Notes: generated by a model not told the origin, from the sequence alone. A DNA stretch of 64,000 nucleotides from Ramlibacter humi (GCF_004681975.1 NZ_SMLK01000006.1:1-64000), one strand, 5' to 3'; counted from the stretch's first letter, positions 1 through 9,109 are shown. Translations and numbers: made by a program.

Positions 1-221
1 TGGTCTTCTTCTCCGCATCCACACTCCTTCTGCTTACGCAGGGTAGCGTGTTGCATTGACCGGTTGAATCCGCCGCCAGAAGCGGACGTCCGCTGCCATG
101 GGAATCAAAGATCAAGACGTGGTTGGTGCGCTGACGCGTGAGGGCATTGCATTGGAGCGCTGGTTGGCTCTTCGCGGGCATCTGATCGGCTTTGTCGACG
201 ATAGCGGTCCTCCTCGAGTGA
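1..221. other. Left-edge stretch without a recognisable gene
   Basis: I see no recognisable gene in this stretch. An 85-codon frame opens on the plus strand at 98, but it runs into the 3' end of the opposing transporter gene, has no convincing ribosome binding site and resembles no family I know. The segment probably holds the 3' flank of the solute-binding protein gene and an unknown left neighbour. Confidence 0.4.
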
Positions 222-1418
222 TCAGCTCGCCTTCTTGCGTTGCACGAGCAGGTTCTTGCGTGCGCTCTCCGGATAGGCGAACGTCACCTGCCCCTTTTTC
301 ACCTCTCCAAGCACGAGCATGCTCTCGTCGATGGCATCCTTGTCGGCCGCGCTGAATGGTTTCTCGTACGTGGCCACCACGCCGTAGTACGTGCGTCGGA
401 TGTTCTCCAGTGCCTCCTTCACTGCCGGGCCGGAGAAGTCCCCGCCCCGGATCCCGAGCAGGGCATACGTGAGGATGTAGATGCTGTCATAGGCCTGGGC
501 TGCCGCCATCGGAACGGGAATGCGAGGCGTCTTGTACGTCTTGCTGTAGGAGCTCAGGAAGGAGGTGCGTCGTTCGTTGCTCGGTTCGGCAATGAAGGTC
601 TGCACCATAAGCGCGCCCTCGGCGAGCGAGCCTGCACCGTCGATGAAGAAGGGGAACGAGAGCGTCCAGGGCCCCACGATCGGCACCTTCCACTTGATTT
701 GCTCCCGTGCGCGCGCGACCACGGCGTTTTCCGGCCCGACGGTGTACGTGAAGACCACGTTGGCGGCCGCGGCACGCGCCTCCTTCATTTCAGCGGTCAG
801 GTCCTTGACGCCAACGTCGAATCGACCGACATACGCTGGCGTCAGCCCCTGCTTTTCGAGCGCACCCTTGACGTCTTTCAGCCCGGCCTCGCCATAGCCG
901 CTGCGATCGGCCAGCACCGCCACGCGTTTCCAGCCCCTGCGTACGATGTCCTTCACGACGAAGGGAGCCTGAATCTCGTCGCGCGCCGACGTGCGGAAGA
1001 TGTAGCTGTCCTTGGCCGGGTACGTCGTCGTGATCGGCGTACCCGTCGCACAGGGAACGATCAGCGGAATCTTCGCGGTCTGGAACACGTCGATGGACTT
1101 CATCGCCACGCCCGTGTTGCAGAAGGCGATGGCCGCAACCACGTGCTCGGAGCGCATCGCCTCGGCTGCTGCCCGCCCTGCTGCCGGGTCGGCGCGGTCG
1201 TCCTTGATGACCAACTCGAGCTTGCGGCCAAGGTATCCGCCCACGCTGTTGATCTCGTCGACGGCGAGCTTGACCCCATTGAGCATCGGGATGCCGAAAT
1301 CTGCCGACCCGCCAGTGAAAGGGCCGATCACACCGATGCGAACAGTGTCTGCGGGACTCTCGGCGGAGGCACTTGCGCACGTCAAGGTCACCGCAAGCGC
1401 TACGACGAAACGCTTCAT
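222..1418 (-). CDS. ABC transporter substrate-binding protein, branched-chain amino acid (LivK) type
   Basis: This is a periplasmic binding protein of the Leu/Ile/Val receptor family, which delivers an amino acid or small organic ligand to an ABC importer. It has an N-terminal signal peptide ending near ASASA, then the family's opening IGVIGPFTGG and a GVKLAVDEIN helix. Length (about 398 residues) is normal. Two ATG codons lie in tandem at 1421 and 1418. The GGAGG sits only two bases from the first and five from the second, so I choose 1418. No permease or ATPase of the Liv type is next to it, so it is an orphan receptor here. The ligand cannot be told from sequence. Confidence 0.88.
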   Translation of the reverse strand: MKRFVVALAVTLTCASASAESPADTVRIGVIGPFTGGSADFGIPMLNGVKLAVDEINSVGGYLGRKLELVIKDDRADPAAGRAAAEAMRSEHVVAAIAFCNTGVAMKSIDVFQTAKIPLIVPCATGTPITTTYPAKDSYIFRTSARDEIQAPFVVKDIVRRGWKRVAVLADRSGYGEAGLKDVKGALEKQGLTPAYVGRFDVGVKDLTAEMKEARAAAANVVFTYTVGPENAVVARAREQIKWKVPIVGPWTLSFPFFIDGAGSLAEGALMVQTFIAEPSNERRTSFLSSYSKTYKTPRIPVPMAAAQAYDSIYILTYALLGIRGGDFSGPAVKEALENIRRTYYGVVATYEKPFSAADKDAIDESMLVLGEVKKGQVTFAYPESARKNLLVQRKKAS

Positions 1419-1421
1419 CAT

Positions 1422-1773
1422 TTCCTCCGGGCCATGGCAAAGTGATGAATGGCCTCGGAAGTTTCGTTACGCGCTGCGCAAGCGTCCAATTCCTCCGGCG
1501 GCATTGCACGGAAGGTATCAATGAACATAGGCGGCGCGTGGCTGGTCGGGCAAGCGCATTGGTGGTTTAGGTCGCGGCCCCGCCTTGCGTACACCTTGGC
1601 CGCACTGTGCTGCGCAACCACATAAGGGCGTGAAGGCGGTAATGGCGCCCTGGAAGGCGCGGTGCTCGCATCTGTGAGCAAGAAGGGGGCTGGCGAGTGC
1701 GTGTTTCCCGGCCTGCTGAAAGGTGACGGCGATCGCAGTACCCGCGAAGAAGGCGCGCAAGATACAGAAGGGG
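1422..1773. other. Intergenic stretch without a recognised gene
   Basis: This stretch of about 350 bases lies between two leftward genes. Short frames cross it on both strands but have no ribosome binding site and no recognisable domain. It presumably contains the promoter of the solute-binding protein gene to its left. I see no strong hairpin or repeat. It is also the place where an ATPase gene for the amino acid importer might have been expected, and none is there. Confidence 0.5.
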
Positions 1774-2574
1774 TCAATGCATCGGCCGGCCGAGCCGGCG
1801 GCTTGCCCTCGAAATGGCGTAGTTCACCAGGCAGTACAGCACCGCTACCGCAAGGTACACGGGGACAAGAGAGCGGTAGTTGGCGATGAGCACCCTGGCG
1901 TTCTGCATCAGTTCGCCGTAGGTGACGACGTAGCCGAAGGTGGTGTCCTTGACCACGATGACCAGTTGTGCGACCAGTGCCGGGACGATGTAGCGCAGCG
2001 CCTGGGGAAAGACGACATGGGCGAAGACCCGTGCTTCATTGAGACCCAAGGCCCGGGCCGCGTCGGTCTGGCCGCGGGGAACGGCGAGCACGCCTGCGCG
2101 GTACATCTCGGCCACCACGGCAGCGGTGCTGAGTCCCACGGGCAAGGTCAACATCCAGTAGGCACTCAGCTTGATACCAACCGACGGAAGGACCAGGAAG
2201 CACACATAGATGAGCAGCAGGGTCGGCACGCCGCGCAGGAATTCAATGACCGCGATGGCTGGCCAGCGCACGAGCCGCAGCCGCGACAGGCGGCCAGCCA
2301 GGAGCGCCAGCCCGAGGACCAGCGCGATGACGGCCGCCACTGCGGCCGATGCCAGCGTGCCGAGCAAGCCCTTCGCCAGGAAGGCCCAGGTCGTCTTCCA
2401 GGCAAACAATTCCCAGAGCCGGCCGTCGAGCTGGCCCGCGGCATGGAACCGGTACACGATCCCTGCGGCCAGCACGAGCAGCGCCGCCGCGACGGTCACG
2501 CTCACGGCCCGGGTGACGGCCTGCGCCTTCGGGTTCAGGTCGCCGAAGAGAACGTCTTCCAGGGCGCGGCTCAT
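1774..2574 (-). CDS. Amino acid ABC transporter permease (HisM/GltK type)
   Basis: This is an inner-membrane permease of the polar amino acid uptake family. The protein (266 residues) has an N-terminal transmembrane helix, a periplasmic stretch, then about four more membrane helices. The cytoplasmic coupling loop reads ARALGLNEARVFAHVVFPQA, the usual EAA motif of this family. The start at 2574 is chosen because its ATG overlaps the TGA of the upstream permease (ATGA); a longer frame upstream only shadows that gene. It forms an operon with the second permease and the binding protein to its right. No ATPase gene is adjacent. The substrate is probably a polar or acidic amino acid, by family only. 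Confidence 0.87.
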   Translation of the reverse strand: MSRALEDVLFGDLNPKAQAVTRAVSVTVAAALLVLAAGIVYRFHAAGQLDGRLWELFAWKTTWAFLAKGLLGTLASAAVAAVIALVLGLALLAGRLSRLRLVRWPAIAVIEFLRGVPTLLLIYVCFLVLPSVGIKLSAYWMLTLPVGLSTAAVVAEMYRAGVLAVPRGQTDAARALGLNEARVFAHVVFPQALRYIVPALVAQLVIVVKDTTFGYVVTYGELMQNARVLIANYRSLVPVYLAVAVLYCLVNYAISRASRRLGRPMH

Positions 2575-3233
2575 CGCAGGATCCGCACCTTCTTTTCCAG
2601 GGTGGCGCCCGCCCAGGCGATGAGCAGGCCCGATAGCAGATACATCGCGGCAGCCATTGCGAACGCGCTGATCCCGGCGGCGGAGTCGTTGGCGATCTTG
2701 GCCACCAGCGCCGTGAGTTCCCGGCCCGGCAGCGGCACCTGCGACGCCAACGAAGTCGAAAGCATCAGCGCGATCAGCAGCGAGGTCATCGGCTGGACGA
2801 CCGAGCGCAGCGCCTGGGGCAATACCACCGAGGAGATGACGACCATCGGACTCATGCCCAGGCTGCGTGCGGCATCGACCTGGCCGGCAGCGATGGTGTT
2901 GATGCCCGTGCGCAGATAGTCCGCGGTGAATGCGGAGCACACCAGAGCCAGGGTCAGGATCACGCTCGGCTCATAGTCGATCACGACATTGAGATCGGGC
3001 AGCGCGAACACGATGAAGATCAGCAGCGCGACGCTCGGGATGTTGCGAAAGATCTCGACGTAGCCGGTCAGCACGAAACGAAGCGGCCGCAGCGGCAGGA
3101 GCCGGGCCACCGTCACGACGATGCCCAGCGCGAAGCCGGCCACGAACGACATGGCCGTGAGCTTCCATGTGAGCAAAAGGGCCTGCCCGAAGGCAGGCCC
3201 GTAGTCGGCCAGGAGCCGCAAGACACTCCCCAT
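2571..3233 (-). CDS. Amino acid ABC transporter permease (HisQ/GltJ type)
   Basis: This is the partner permease of the same importer, 220 residues, with about five membrane helices and the coupling motif AARSLGMSPMVVISSVVLPQA. It starts three bases after the stop of the binding protein gene and overlaps the next permease by four bases, so the three genes are cotranscribed. Its first codons contain a perfect 9-bp hairpin with a UUCG loop followed by four T residues on the coding strand (3175-3200). This looks like a partial terminator and may keep permease expression below that of the binding protein. Confidence 0.88.
   Translation of the reverse strand: MGSVLRLLADYGPAFGQALLLTWKLTAMSFVAGFALGIVVTVARLLPLRPLRFVLTGYVEIFRNIPSVALLIFIVFALPDLNVVIDYEPSVILTLALVCSAFTADYLRTGINTIAAGQVDAARSLGMSPMVVISSVVLPQALRSVVQPMTSLLIALMLSTSLASQVPLPGRELTALVAKIANDSAAGISAFAMAAAMYLLSGLLIAWAGATLEKKVRILR
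3175..3200 (-). terminator. Terminator-like hairpin inside the start of the permease gene
   Basis: On the minus strand the sequence is a 9-bp GC-rich stem (GGGCCTGCC paired with GGCAGGCCC) closed by TTCG and followed by TTTT. It begins about 33 bases into the permease coding sequence, just after the binding protein gene. A stable UUCG-capped stem plus a short U tract is typical of intrinsic terminators, but the U tract is short, so partial read-through is expected. This is a structural reading from sequence and its activity is inferred. Confidence 0.5.
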
Positions 3234-3236
3234 CGC

Positions 3237-4139
3237 TCAAGGAAGCGGAGGCGGCGCCGGAATGTTCGTGCTGCCGGTGCGCTGCCCGATGGTCACTGTC
3301 CACAGCTTGGCCCAGGTGCCATCGGCTTCGATCTTCTTCAGGAAGGCATTGACGAAGGCCACGCCGTCCGAGCCCTTGGGCAGGCCGATGCCGTACGGGT
3401 CCTGCGGACCAAAGGGCGCCCCCGCCATCTTCGAGTCGCCCGTGCCGAGGCTCAGGGCATTGAGCAGCAACGTGTAGTCGGTGACGTAGGCGTCCACGCG
3501 TCCCTGGCGCAGGGCGTCGAGGGCTTCCTGGTGCGTCTGGAACTCCTGCACGGTGGCCTTGGGCGCGAATTGCGCAAGGATCGCGGGCCCCGTCGAGCCC
3601 GCCTGGGTGGCGGTCTTCTTGCCGGCGAGATCGTTGTATGACTGGATCGCGTTGTTGTTCGACTTGACCAGCACCCCCGCCTGCGAGGTGTAGTAAGGCC
3701 CCGCGAAAGAAATCTTCTCCGCGCGGGCAGGGGTGATGGAATAGGTGGCCAGCACCATGTCCACCTGGTTGTTGATGAGCACCTGTTCGCGTGTGGACGA
3801 GGTGACCTGCGTGAACTGGTACTTGGCCCCATCGCCCAGGATGTAGCGAGTGAGCAGCTGGGCCAGGCCCGCGTCGAAACCGCGGATCTTGTTGTCCTTC
3901 TCGTTGAGCAGCGAGAAAAGGTTCGACGTCTGGGTGCCGCCGAGGCGCAGCGTGCCCGCCTGCTTGATCTTGCCGGCCCAATTGTTCGACGCGATGGTCG
4001 CGGCGTCGGCAACGGGACCCTGGGCGACCAGCGAGTCGAAAGCTGCCGCATTGATGGGCGTGCCTTGTGCGAATAGCGGCGCACCGCTCGCAACTGCCAG
4101 TGCGACCAGGGCGGCTTTCAGGATGGATGGGATCGACAT
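3237..4139 (-). CDS. Polar amino acid ABC transporter substrate-binding protein
   Basis: This is a periplasmic receptor of the SBP_bac_3 (GlnH/HisJ) family, about 300 residues. The chosen ATG at 4139 is preceded by GGGAGA and gives a clean signal peptide ending near APLFAQ. Upstream in-frame ATGs lack this context. The body has the family features: a TLRLGG strand after the leader, a KIRGFDAGLAQLL segment, and the hinge strands around VLATYSITPARAEKISFAGPYY. It is the first gene of the three-gene importer operon. Homologues bind glutamate, aspartate, cystine or related compounds, and the exact ligand is not evident. Confidence 0.88.
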   Translation of the reverse strand: MSIPSILKAALVALAVASGAPLFAQGTPINAAAFDSLVAQGPVADAATIASNNWAGKIKQAGTLRLGGTQTSNLFSLLNEKDNKIRGFDAGLAQLLTRYILGDGAKYQFTQVTSSTREQVLINNQVDMVLATYSITPARAEKISFAGPYYTSQAGVLVKSNNNAIQSYNDLAGKKTATQAGSTGPAILAQFAPKATVQEFQTHQEALDALRQGRVDAYVTDYTLLLNALSLGTGDSKMAGAPFGPQDPYGIGLPKGSDGVAFVNAFLKKIEADGTWAKLWTVTIGQRTGSTNIPAPPPLP

Positions 4140-4277
4140 TGGTTCTCCCGGTTGGTGTATGCAGCCAGCGAATGTATAGCAGTCCGGGTGAATTGACCGG
4201 AGGCGCTCGGATTGCCGCATGGCTTGACCGGCTCGGAACTGCGGTCGCATCATTCACGCGCTGATCAGGAGCTGCCC

Positions 4278-4838
4278 ATGCGAACCACCCTCGTGATCCT
4301 CACGGCCTTCACCGTCGCCGGCGCCCACGCGCAGGGCTTCCGGCTCGAAAGTCCGGACGTGAAGCCCAATTCGACGATGGACAAGAAGTTCGAGGCCAAC
4401 GTCTTCGGCTGCAACGGCGAGAACAAGTCGCCGGCGCTGAAATGGAGCGGCGCACCCAAGGACACGAAGAGCTTCGTGGTGACGGTGTACGACCCTGACG
4501 CGCCGACGGGCTCGGGGTTCTGGCACTGGTTCGTCTACAACATCCCTGCCAACGTCACCGAGCTGCCCGCCGACGCCGGCGCGCAGGGAGGCGCCAACCT
4601 GCCCAAGGGCGCCATGATGAATCGCATCGACTATGGCTTCGCCGCCTGGGGCGGCACCTGCCCGCCGCCCGGCGACAAGCCGCATCGCTACGTATTCACC
4701 GTCTACGCGCTGAAGACGGACAAGCTGGAGCTGCCGCCCGATGCGACCGCGGCCGTCGCCGGGTTCATGACCAACGCGAACAAGATCGCTTCGGCGACGT
4801 TCACGGCCCGGTACGGCCGTCCGGCGGAAAAGAAGTAG
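4278..4838 (+). CDS. YbhB/YbcL family Raf kinase inhibitor-like protein, secreted
   Basis: This is a bacterial member of the phosphatidylethanolamine-binding protein family, 186 residues. The start at 4278 follows AGGAGCT and opens a signal peptide ending at AHAQ, so the product should be periplasmic. The family's ligand-site motifs are present: DPDAPTGSGFWHW and, later, GGTCPPPGDKPHRY. The role of bacterial members is poorly known, and the name reflects similarity to eukaryotic kinase inhibitors rather than evidence of kinase control. It stands alone, divergent from the amino acid transporter operon. Confidence 0.88.
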   Translation: MRTTLVILTAFTVAGAHAQGFRLESPDVKPNSTMDKKFEANVFGCNGENKSPALKWSGAPKDTKSFVVTVYDPDAPTGSGFWHWFVYNIPANVTELPADAGAQGGANLPKGAMMNRIDYGFAAWGGTCPPPGDKPHRYVFTVYALKTDKLELPPDATAAVAGFMTNANKIASATFTARYGRPAEKK

Positions 4839-4944
4839 CAAGCTCTCCGCGTCTGCGCAGGGAGCCGGGCGTAAGCCAGGGGACTACAGCCACGCGCAGT
4901 CCTTCCCGACTGGACGGCATGCCGCCGCTGACCACCATCCCCGC

Positions 4945-5271
4945 ATGACCCGTCACCCGCGCGGCCACCTCAAGCTCACCGGCGACACGCACCTGCCGGA
5001 CGTGGAATCGGACGACCTGGAGATCGAGGAGGGCACCGCGCCGCTGGCGAAGCTGGCGCGTGACGCCAATTCACCCAGACGCGTTGCCGTGCGTCACGCA
5101 GGCATGCTGCGAGATCCGGATTTCGGGTCCGACAACACGAGCCGCCGCGAATCTGCATTCGCGCATCCGTCGCTTGCCAAAGCCCTCGCCCGGCCGCGGA
5201 CCCAGGTCCGCTGGATGCCACTGATCTTCGGCGGCCTCGCGCTGATGGCGCTGCGCCGCCTGCGCCGCTAG
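4945..5271 (+). CDS. Hypothetical protein with C-terminal hydrophobic segment
   Basis: This is a 108-residue frame I do not recognise. The N-terminal half is polar and rich in Asp and Glu (a DVESDDLEIEEG stretch around residues 19-30), followed by a basic central part. It ends with a short hydrophobic segment (LIFGGLALMALRRLRR) that looks like a single membrane anchor with a positively charged tail. Codon use is compatible with a real gene and no better frame covers the region. The ATG at 4945 has no strong ribosome binding site. It could be a tail-anchored small membrane protein or a spurious frame. Confidence 0.45.
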   Translation: MTRHPRGHLKLTGDTHLPDVESDDLEIEEGTAPLAKLARDANSPRRVAVRHAGMLRDPDFGSDNTSRRESAFAHPSLAKALARPRTQVRWMPLIFGGLALMALRRLRR

Positions 5272-5566
5272 CCCCCAAGCCGCTCCTGCCGTCCTTCCCG
5301 TGGTGCGCGCACGTTGCACTACGCGCAGCCGTTGAAGATTGCAAACATCGCCTACACGCGAAACGGCGTTTTCGCTGTCGTGCGCATGCATGATGCGTAT
5401 GCCTCAAGGCCGGTCCGTGCAGCCCCTATGCTTCGGCTATCGAAACATCGCGGGGCCGCTGGAGCACCGCCGGGCCGCTCACATTGGACCTTGCGGGCGG
5501 ACGGCCGGACGTACCGGCACAACCGGACTACCGGTCAAGGGGCACTTGCGAGCGAGGGAGGAATTT
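5272..5566. other. Non-coding leader before the large membrane protein gene
   Basis: This stretch is about 295 bases and contains no gene I can support. The frame of the downstream membrane protein is open upstream to 5339, but that part is polar and lacks a ribosome binding site. The likely start is the GTG at 5567, which has GAGGGAGG in front. A promoter for that gene is expected here, but I could not identify clear -35 and -10 boxes. Confidence 0.4.
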
Positions 5567-7480
5567 GTGGCGGATAAGAAGCTGTTGGTGCTGGGATATG
5601 TGCTGCTCGGCCTCATCCTGGCGCTGTGGCCGGTATTTGTGGTTGCGCCCAGGGGGCCAGGCAGGCCCACCAAGACCGGGATTGCCATACAAGGACCCGC
5701 GCTGGGCCTTGCGGCCCTCGTGCTGGCTGCCGCAGCTCCGCTCATTGCGAACTGCGTGGCCGTGGTGATTGCCGTGTCCACGATGCTGGCATCCAGGAAT
5801 CCGCGCCGGGAATCGTCCACGCTGGCACTGGCCATGGCCGTCGGCATCCTGGCCGTCGGCGTGGTTCCATGGTGGATCCGATACGATCGGGCGCTCGCCA
5901 TCGAAGCGGGGGAGTTCGTCGGCGTCCTGGCGCTGGGTGCGGCGTCCTACGTCCTTCTTGGCCTGTCCCGGCCCCTCGGCAAGGTCGGCAGCGGGCTGGT
6001 CACCGCGGCGTTCCTCGTGCTGGCCATCATGCTGTCTTTCAGTACGGGAATCCTCCAGCAGCCCAATGCCATCCGCGACGCCTGGCACCACTGGGGCGCC
6101 TACATCGGCCCTACGGAAACCATCATGGCGGGCGCGACGATCTTCCGGGACGTCCCGGTCCAGTACGGTCCTGGCCCAACCTGGATGCTGGCGGCGGTCT
6201 GCGATGCCAACTGCTGGTCCGGCATGTATTGGCTGGCCGCGATCGGCGCGTTCGCCCAGGCCGTCTGCGTCTTCGCCCTGGCTTGGGCGGTCGGACCGCG
6301 CACGCTCGGCGGCCGGATTTTCACCGCGGCGGCATGCACTGCGACGTGCTTCTTCTGGAACGCCTTTCCGCCCGAACTCTCGACGCCGGTGGCGACGCCC
6401 TCGACCAACGGGTTGCGGTTCCTTCCCGCCACGCTGCTTGCCGTGTACCTCGTGCACGCCGGCCGGCACGGGTTCACACGCCGCGTGCAGGCGGGAGCAT
6501 TCGCGCTCTGGGCGCTCGCATTCCTGTGGGCTCCGGAGTCGGCGTTCTACGCCAGCTTCGTCTGGTGGCCGTTCTACGTGTTCCTGCATCGCAAGGACGT
6601 CTCTCCCTTACTGCGCATCCGGCAGGTGCTGCTGCAGGGCTCGACGCTGGTGGCTGCCGCCCTGGCTTTGCTCCTGCTGGTGACATCCGGCTTCGCCCTC
6701 TGGCACGGCGTGGCCCCACGCCTCTTCGACGTGGTCGCCTACGCGCTGTATCCCCCAGGCATTCTGCCGGTGAACTGGGGGGGGACGATCGGCTACTTCC
6801 TCACCTGCATCGGAATTGGCACATGGTCGCTCGTGCAGCAGTGGCGGGCGGGCGGTGACACTCCCGCGTTCCGCAGGGGCCTGGTCGTGCACCTGCTTTG
6901 CTATGCGAGCGCCTCCTACTTCCTCGGACGCAGCCACGACAACAACCTCCTCAACGTCCTGCCTCTCGCCTTGCCGGTCCTCATGCATGCGCTGGCGACC
7001 GTCCAGGGCGCCGCGTGGAGGGTCGCAGCCCTCGCGGCGGCAGCACTCATCGCGTGGCTCCCTGCATTCAACTGGACCAGCTGGCGAACGTCCCTGCAGG
7101 AGGGCAGCCTCCTCACCTCCAACCCCGCCGGCGTCCGGCAGAGGATGGCGTTCCGGGAGGCGGCGCCGCCACTGGCGATCCTGGGGAAGTACAGCCCCGA
7201 ACCCGTAACCGTGATCGACCCTTACTTCAACATCGTCCCCGCCGGCCCGGATCGTGTCTGGAACGCCATGCACAGCCCCGCGAACTTCTCCTACGTGCCA
7301 TCCGAGTACCGGCAGAGGTACCTGCAGGACGTCGCGCGCGTGCTCGGGCGATCGGGTTGGCTCCTCGTGGACAAGAAGATGGATGAGCGCTGGATCGCCG
7401 ACTTCCAGAGTGCCTACGCGACGACGGAGATCATGGAGTTCGAGCACTACCGCGCCTTTCACCTGGTTCCCAGGAACTGA
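5567..7480 (+). CDS. Large polytopic membrane protein, GT-C glycosyltransferase-like
   Basis: The predicted product has about 637 residues and at least ten hydrophobic helices, with a soluble C-terminal domain of roughly 100 residues. A GTG start at 5567 is preferred because GAGGGAGG lies just before it. After the first cluster of helices a periplasmic loop reads VPVQYGPGPTW, similar to the YGP loop of GT-C fold glycosyltransferases that use lipid-linked sugars. I do not see a full family signature, so the enzymatic assignment is tentative. It has no neighbouring polysaccharide genes, which weakens any pathway claim. An alternative is an unassigned O-antigen-ligase-like membrane protein. Confidence 0.6.
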   Translation: MADKKLLVLGYVLLGLILALWPVFVVAPRGPGRPTKTGIAIQGPALGLAALVLAAAAPLIANCVAVVIAVSTMLASRNPRRESSTLALAMAVGILAVGVVPWWIRYDRALAIEAGEFVGVLALGAASYVLLGLSRPLGKVGSGLVTAAFLVLAIMLSFSTGILQQPNAIRDAWHHWGAYIGPTETIMAGATIFRDVPVQYGPGPTWMLAAVCDANCWSGMYWLAAIGAFAQAVCVFALAWAVGPRTLGGRIFTAAACTATCFFWNAFPPELSTPVATPSTNGLRFLPATLLAVYLVHAGRHGFTRRVQAGAFALWALAFLWAPESAFYASFVWWPFYVFLHRKDVSPLLRIRQVLLQGSTLVAAALALLLLVTSGFALWHGVAPRLFDVVAYALYPPGILPVNWGGTIGYFLTCIGIGTWSLVQQWRAGGDTPAFRRGLVVHLLCYASASYFLGRSHDNNLLNVLPLALPVLMHALATVQGAAWRVAALAAAALIAWLPAFNWTSWRTSLQEGSLLTSNPAGVRQRMAFREAAPPLAILGKYSPEPVTVIDPYFNIVPAGPDRVWNAMHSPANFSYVPSEYRQRYLQDVARVLGRSGWLLVDKKMDERWIADFQSAYATTEIMEFEHYRAFHLVPRN

Positions 7481-7531
7481 GACCACTGCGCTCAGGACTG
7501 CGGCTTCGCCCGCGCTGACCATGAATCGCGC

Positions 7532-8992
7532 CTACCGCGTGGCCGCCGCGGCCCCTTCGTACATCGGCTCCTGGTCCATCGCGGGCGTGGACACGCCGGT
7601 GTCGGCCGCGGTGCCGGTGGCGGGCACTTCTTCCACCGCGAAACTGGCCTTTCGCCAGCCACCGAAGCGGTAGTACAGCGCACCGAGCACCGCCGACACG
7701 CCGGCCGCGAGCGGGAAGCTCCACCAGATGGCATCGGCGCCCAGTTCGCCGCGCAGCCCCCACGCGAAAGGCACGCGCACCCCGAACAGCGCGATGGCGA
7801 GGATCACCAGCGGCGGCATCACCGCGCCCGTCGCGCGCACCACGCCGAACAGCACCAGCGTCACGCCGAACAGCACGAACGACCAGCTGCCCACGTCGTT
7901 GATGTGCACCGCGATGGGGATGGCGGGGCTGTCCACCGGCAGGAAGAAGCCCAGCACGTGGCGGTCGGCCAGGTACAGCAGGCCCACCACCGCGCTGGTG
8001 AGGATCAGGTTGAACAGCACGCCCACCTGCGCGATGCGGCCCACGCGGTCCCAGCGGCCCGCGCCGACGTTCTGCGCCGCCATCGACGACACCGCCGCAC
8101 CGATGGCCAGCGCCGGCATCTGGATGTACGTCCACAGCTGCGCTGCCACGCCGTACGCCGCGGCGGTCTCGACACCGAACGCGTTGACGAAGCCCATCAC
8201 CACCAGCGCGGCCGACGAGATGACGATCATCTGCAGTCCCATGGGGATGCCCTTGACCACGATGGCGCGCAGCAGGTGCGGACGCGGCCGGTAGTGGTTC
8301 AGCTCGTCGCGCCGAGGCAGCAGCGGGTGATGGCGCCGGTGCAGCAGCGACAGCAGCGCCAGCAGGCTGATGGCCTGCGCCACCAGCGTGGAAGCGGCGG
8401 ACCCCGCGATGCCCATCGCCGGCAGTGGTCCCGCGCCACGGATCAGCAGCGGATTGAGCGCGATGTCCAGGCCCACCGACAGCGCCATGAACCAGAACGG
8501 CGTGCGCGAATCGCCCGAGCCGCGCAGCACCGCCATCGCGAACGCCAGCGTGTTCATGAAAGGCACGGCCAGGAAGATCACCCGCAGGTAATCCACCGCA
8601 TGCTGGAACGCGGCCTGCGGCGTGCCCAGCAGGTGCAGGATGGCCGGCGTGAACACCCAGCCCACGGCCGCCAGCACCAGCGACAGCGCGACGAAGAACG
8701 TCGCGCCGGTGCCCACGACGCACTTGGCGCGATCCGGCTCGCGCGCGCCCAGCGCCTGGCCGACCAGGATGGTGGCGGCCATCGAGATGCCGAACACCGA
8801 GCCCAGCAGCAGGAACAGCACCAGGTTGGCGTTGGACGTCGCGGTGAGCGCGGCTTCGCCCAGCAGGTTGCCGATCCAGATGGCGTTGACCGAGCCGTTG
8901 AGCGACTGCAGCACGCTGGCGCCCAGCACCGGCAGCGCGAACGCCGCGAGCGTGCTCGCGATGGGGCCCTGGGTCAGGTCACGCTTGGCCAT
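7532..8992 (-). CDS. MATE family efflux transporter
   Basis: This is a 486-residue, twelve-helix transporter of the multidrug and toxic compound extrusion family, which exports organic cations or drugs using a Na+ or H+ gradient. It shows the duplicated architecture: the first half opens with a PVLGASVLQSLNGSVNAIWIG helix pair and the second repeats the pattern around ALVVMGFVNAFGVETAAAYG. The start at 8992 gives MAKRDLTQGPI, a typical MATE opening; the frame upstream of it is cysteine-rich and implausible. It is a single gene, and the substrate is unknown. Confidence 0.9.
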   Translation of the reverse strand: MAKRDLTQGPIASTLAAFALPVLGASVLQSLNGSVNAIWIGNLLGEAALTATSNANLVLFLLLGSVFGISMAATILVGQALGAREPDRAKCVVGTGATFFVALSLVLAAVGWVFTPAILHLLGTPQAAFQHAVDYLRVIFLAVPFMNTLAFAMAVLRGSGDSRTPFWFMALSVGLDIALNPLLIRGAGPLPAMGIAGSAASTLVAQAISLLALLSLLHRRHHPLLPRRDELNHYRPRPHLLRAIVVKGIPMGLQMIVISSAALVVMGFVNAFGVETAAAYGVAAQLWTYIQMPALAIGAAVSSMAAQNVGAGRWDRVGRIAQVGVLFNLILTSAVVGLLYLADRHVLGFFLPVDSPAIPIAVHINDVGSWSFVLFGVTLVLFGVVRATGAVMPPLVILAIALFGVRVPFAWGLRGELGADAIWWSFPLAAGVSAVLGALYYRFGGWRKASFAVEEVPATGTAADTGVSTPAMDQEPMYEGAAAATR

Positions 8993-9081
8993 GCAGAGGC
9001 ACTTTGCCCCGCATGAGCACGGCACCGTGTAGGAAGACCGCGCGGGCATCGGACGACTCCGTCCGAGACTGCCCCGGAATG

Positions 9082-9109
9082 AAAAAGGGCCCGGCTGGAA
9101 GCCGGGCCC
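9082..9109 (-). terminator. Intrinsic terminator after the tctBA genes
   Basis: On the minus strand there is a perfect 10-bp stem (GGGCCCGGCT paired with AGCCGGGCCC) with a three-base loop, followed directly by TTTTT. It sits about 70 bases downstream of the tctA stop and reads in the same direction. This is the clearest rho-independent terminator in the window and marks the end of the tct transcription unit. Confidence 0.85.

Noticed and set aside
98-355. Plus-strand frame of 85 codons at the left edge
   Set aside because: It overlaps the 3' end of the well-supported binding protein gene on the other strand, has no ribosome binding site and no recognisable domain.
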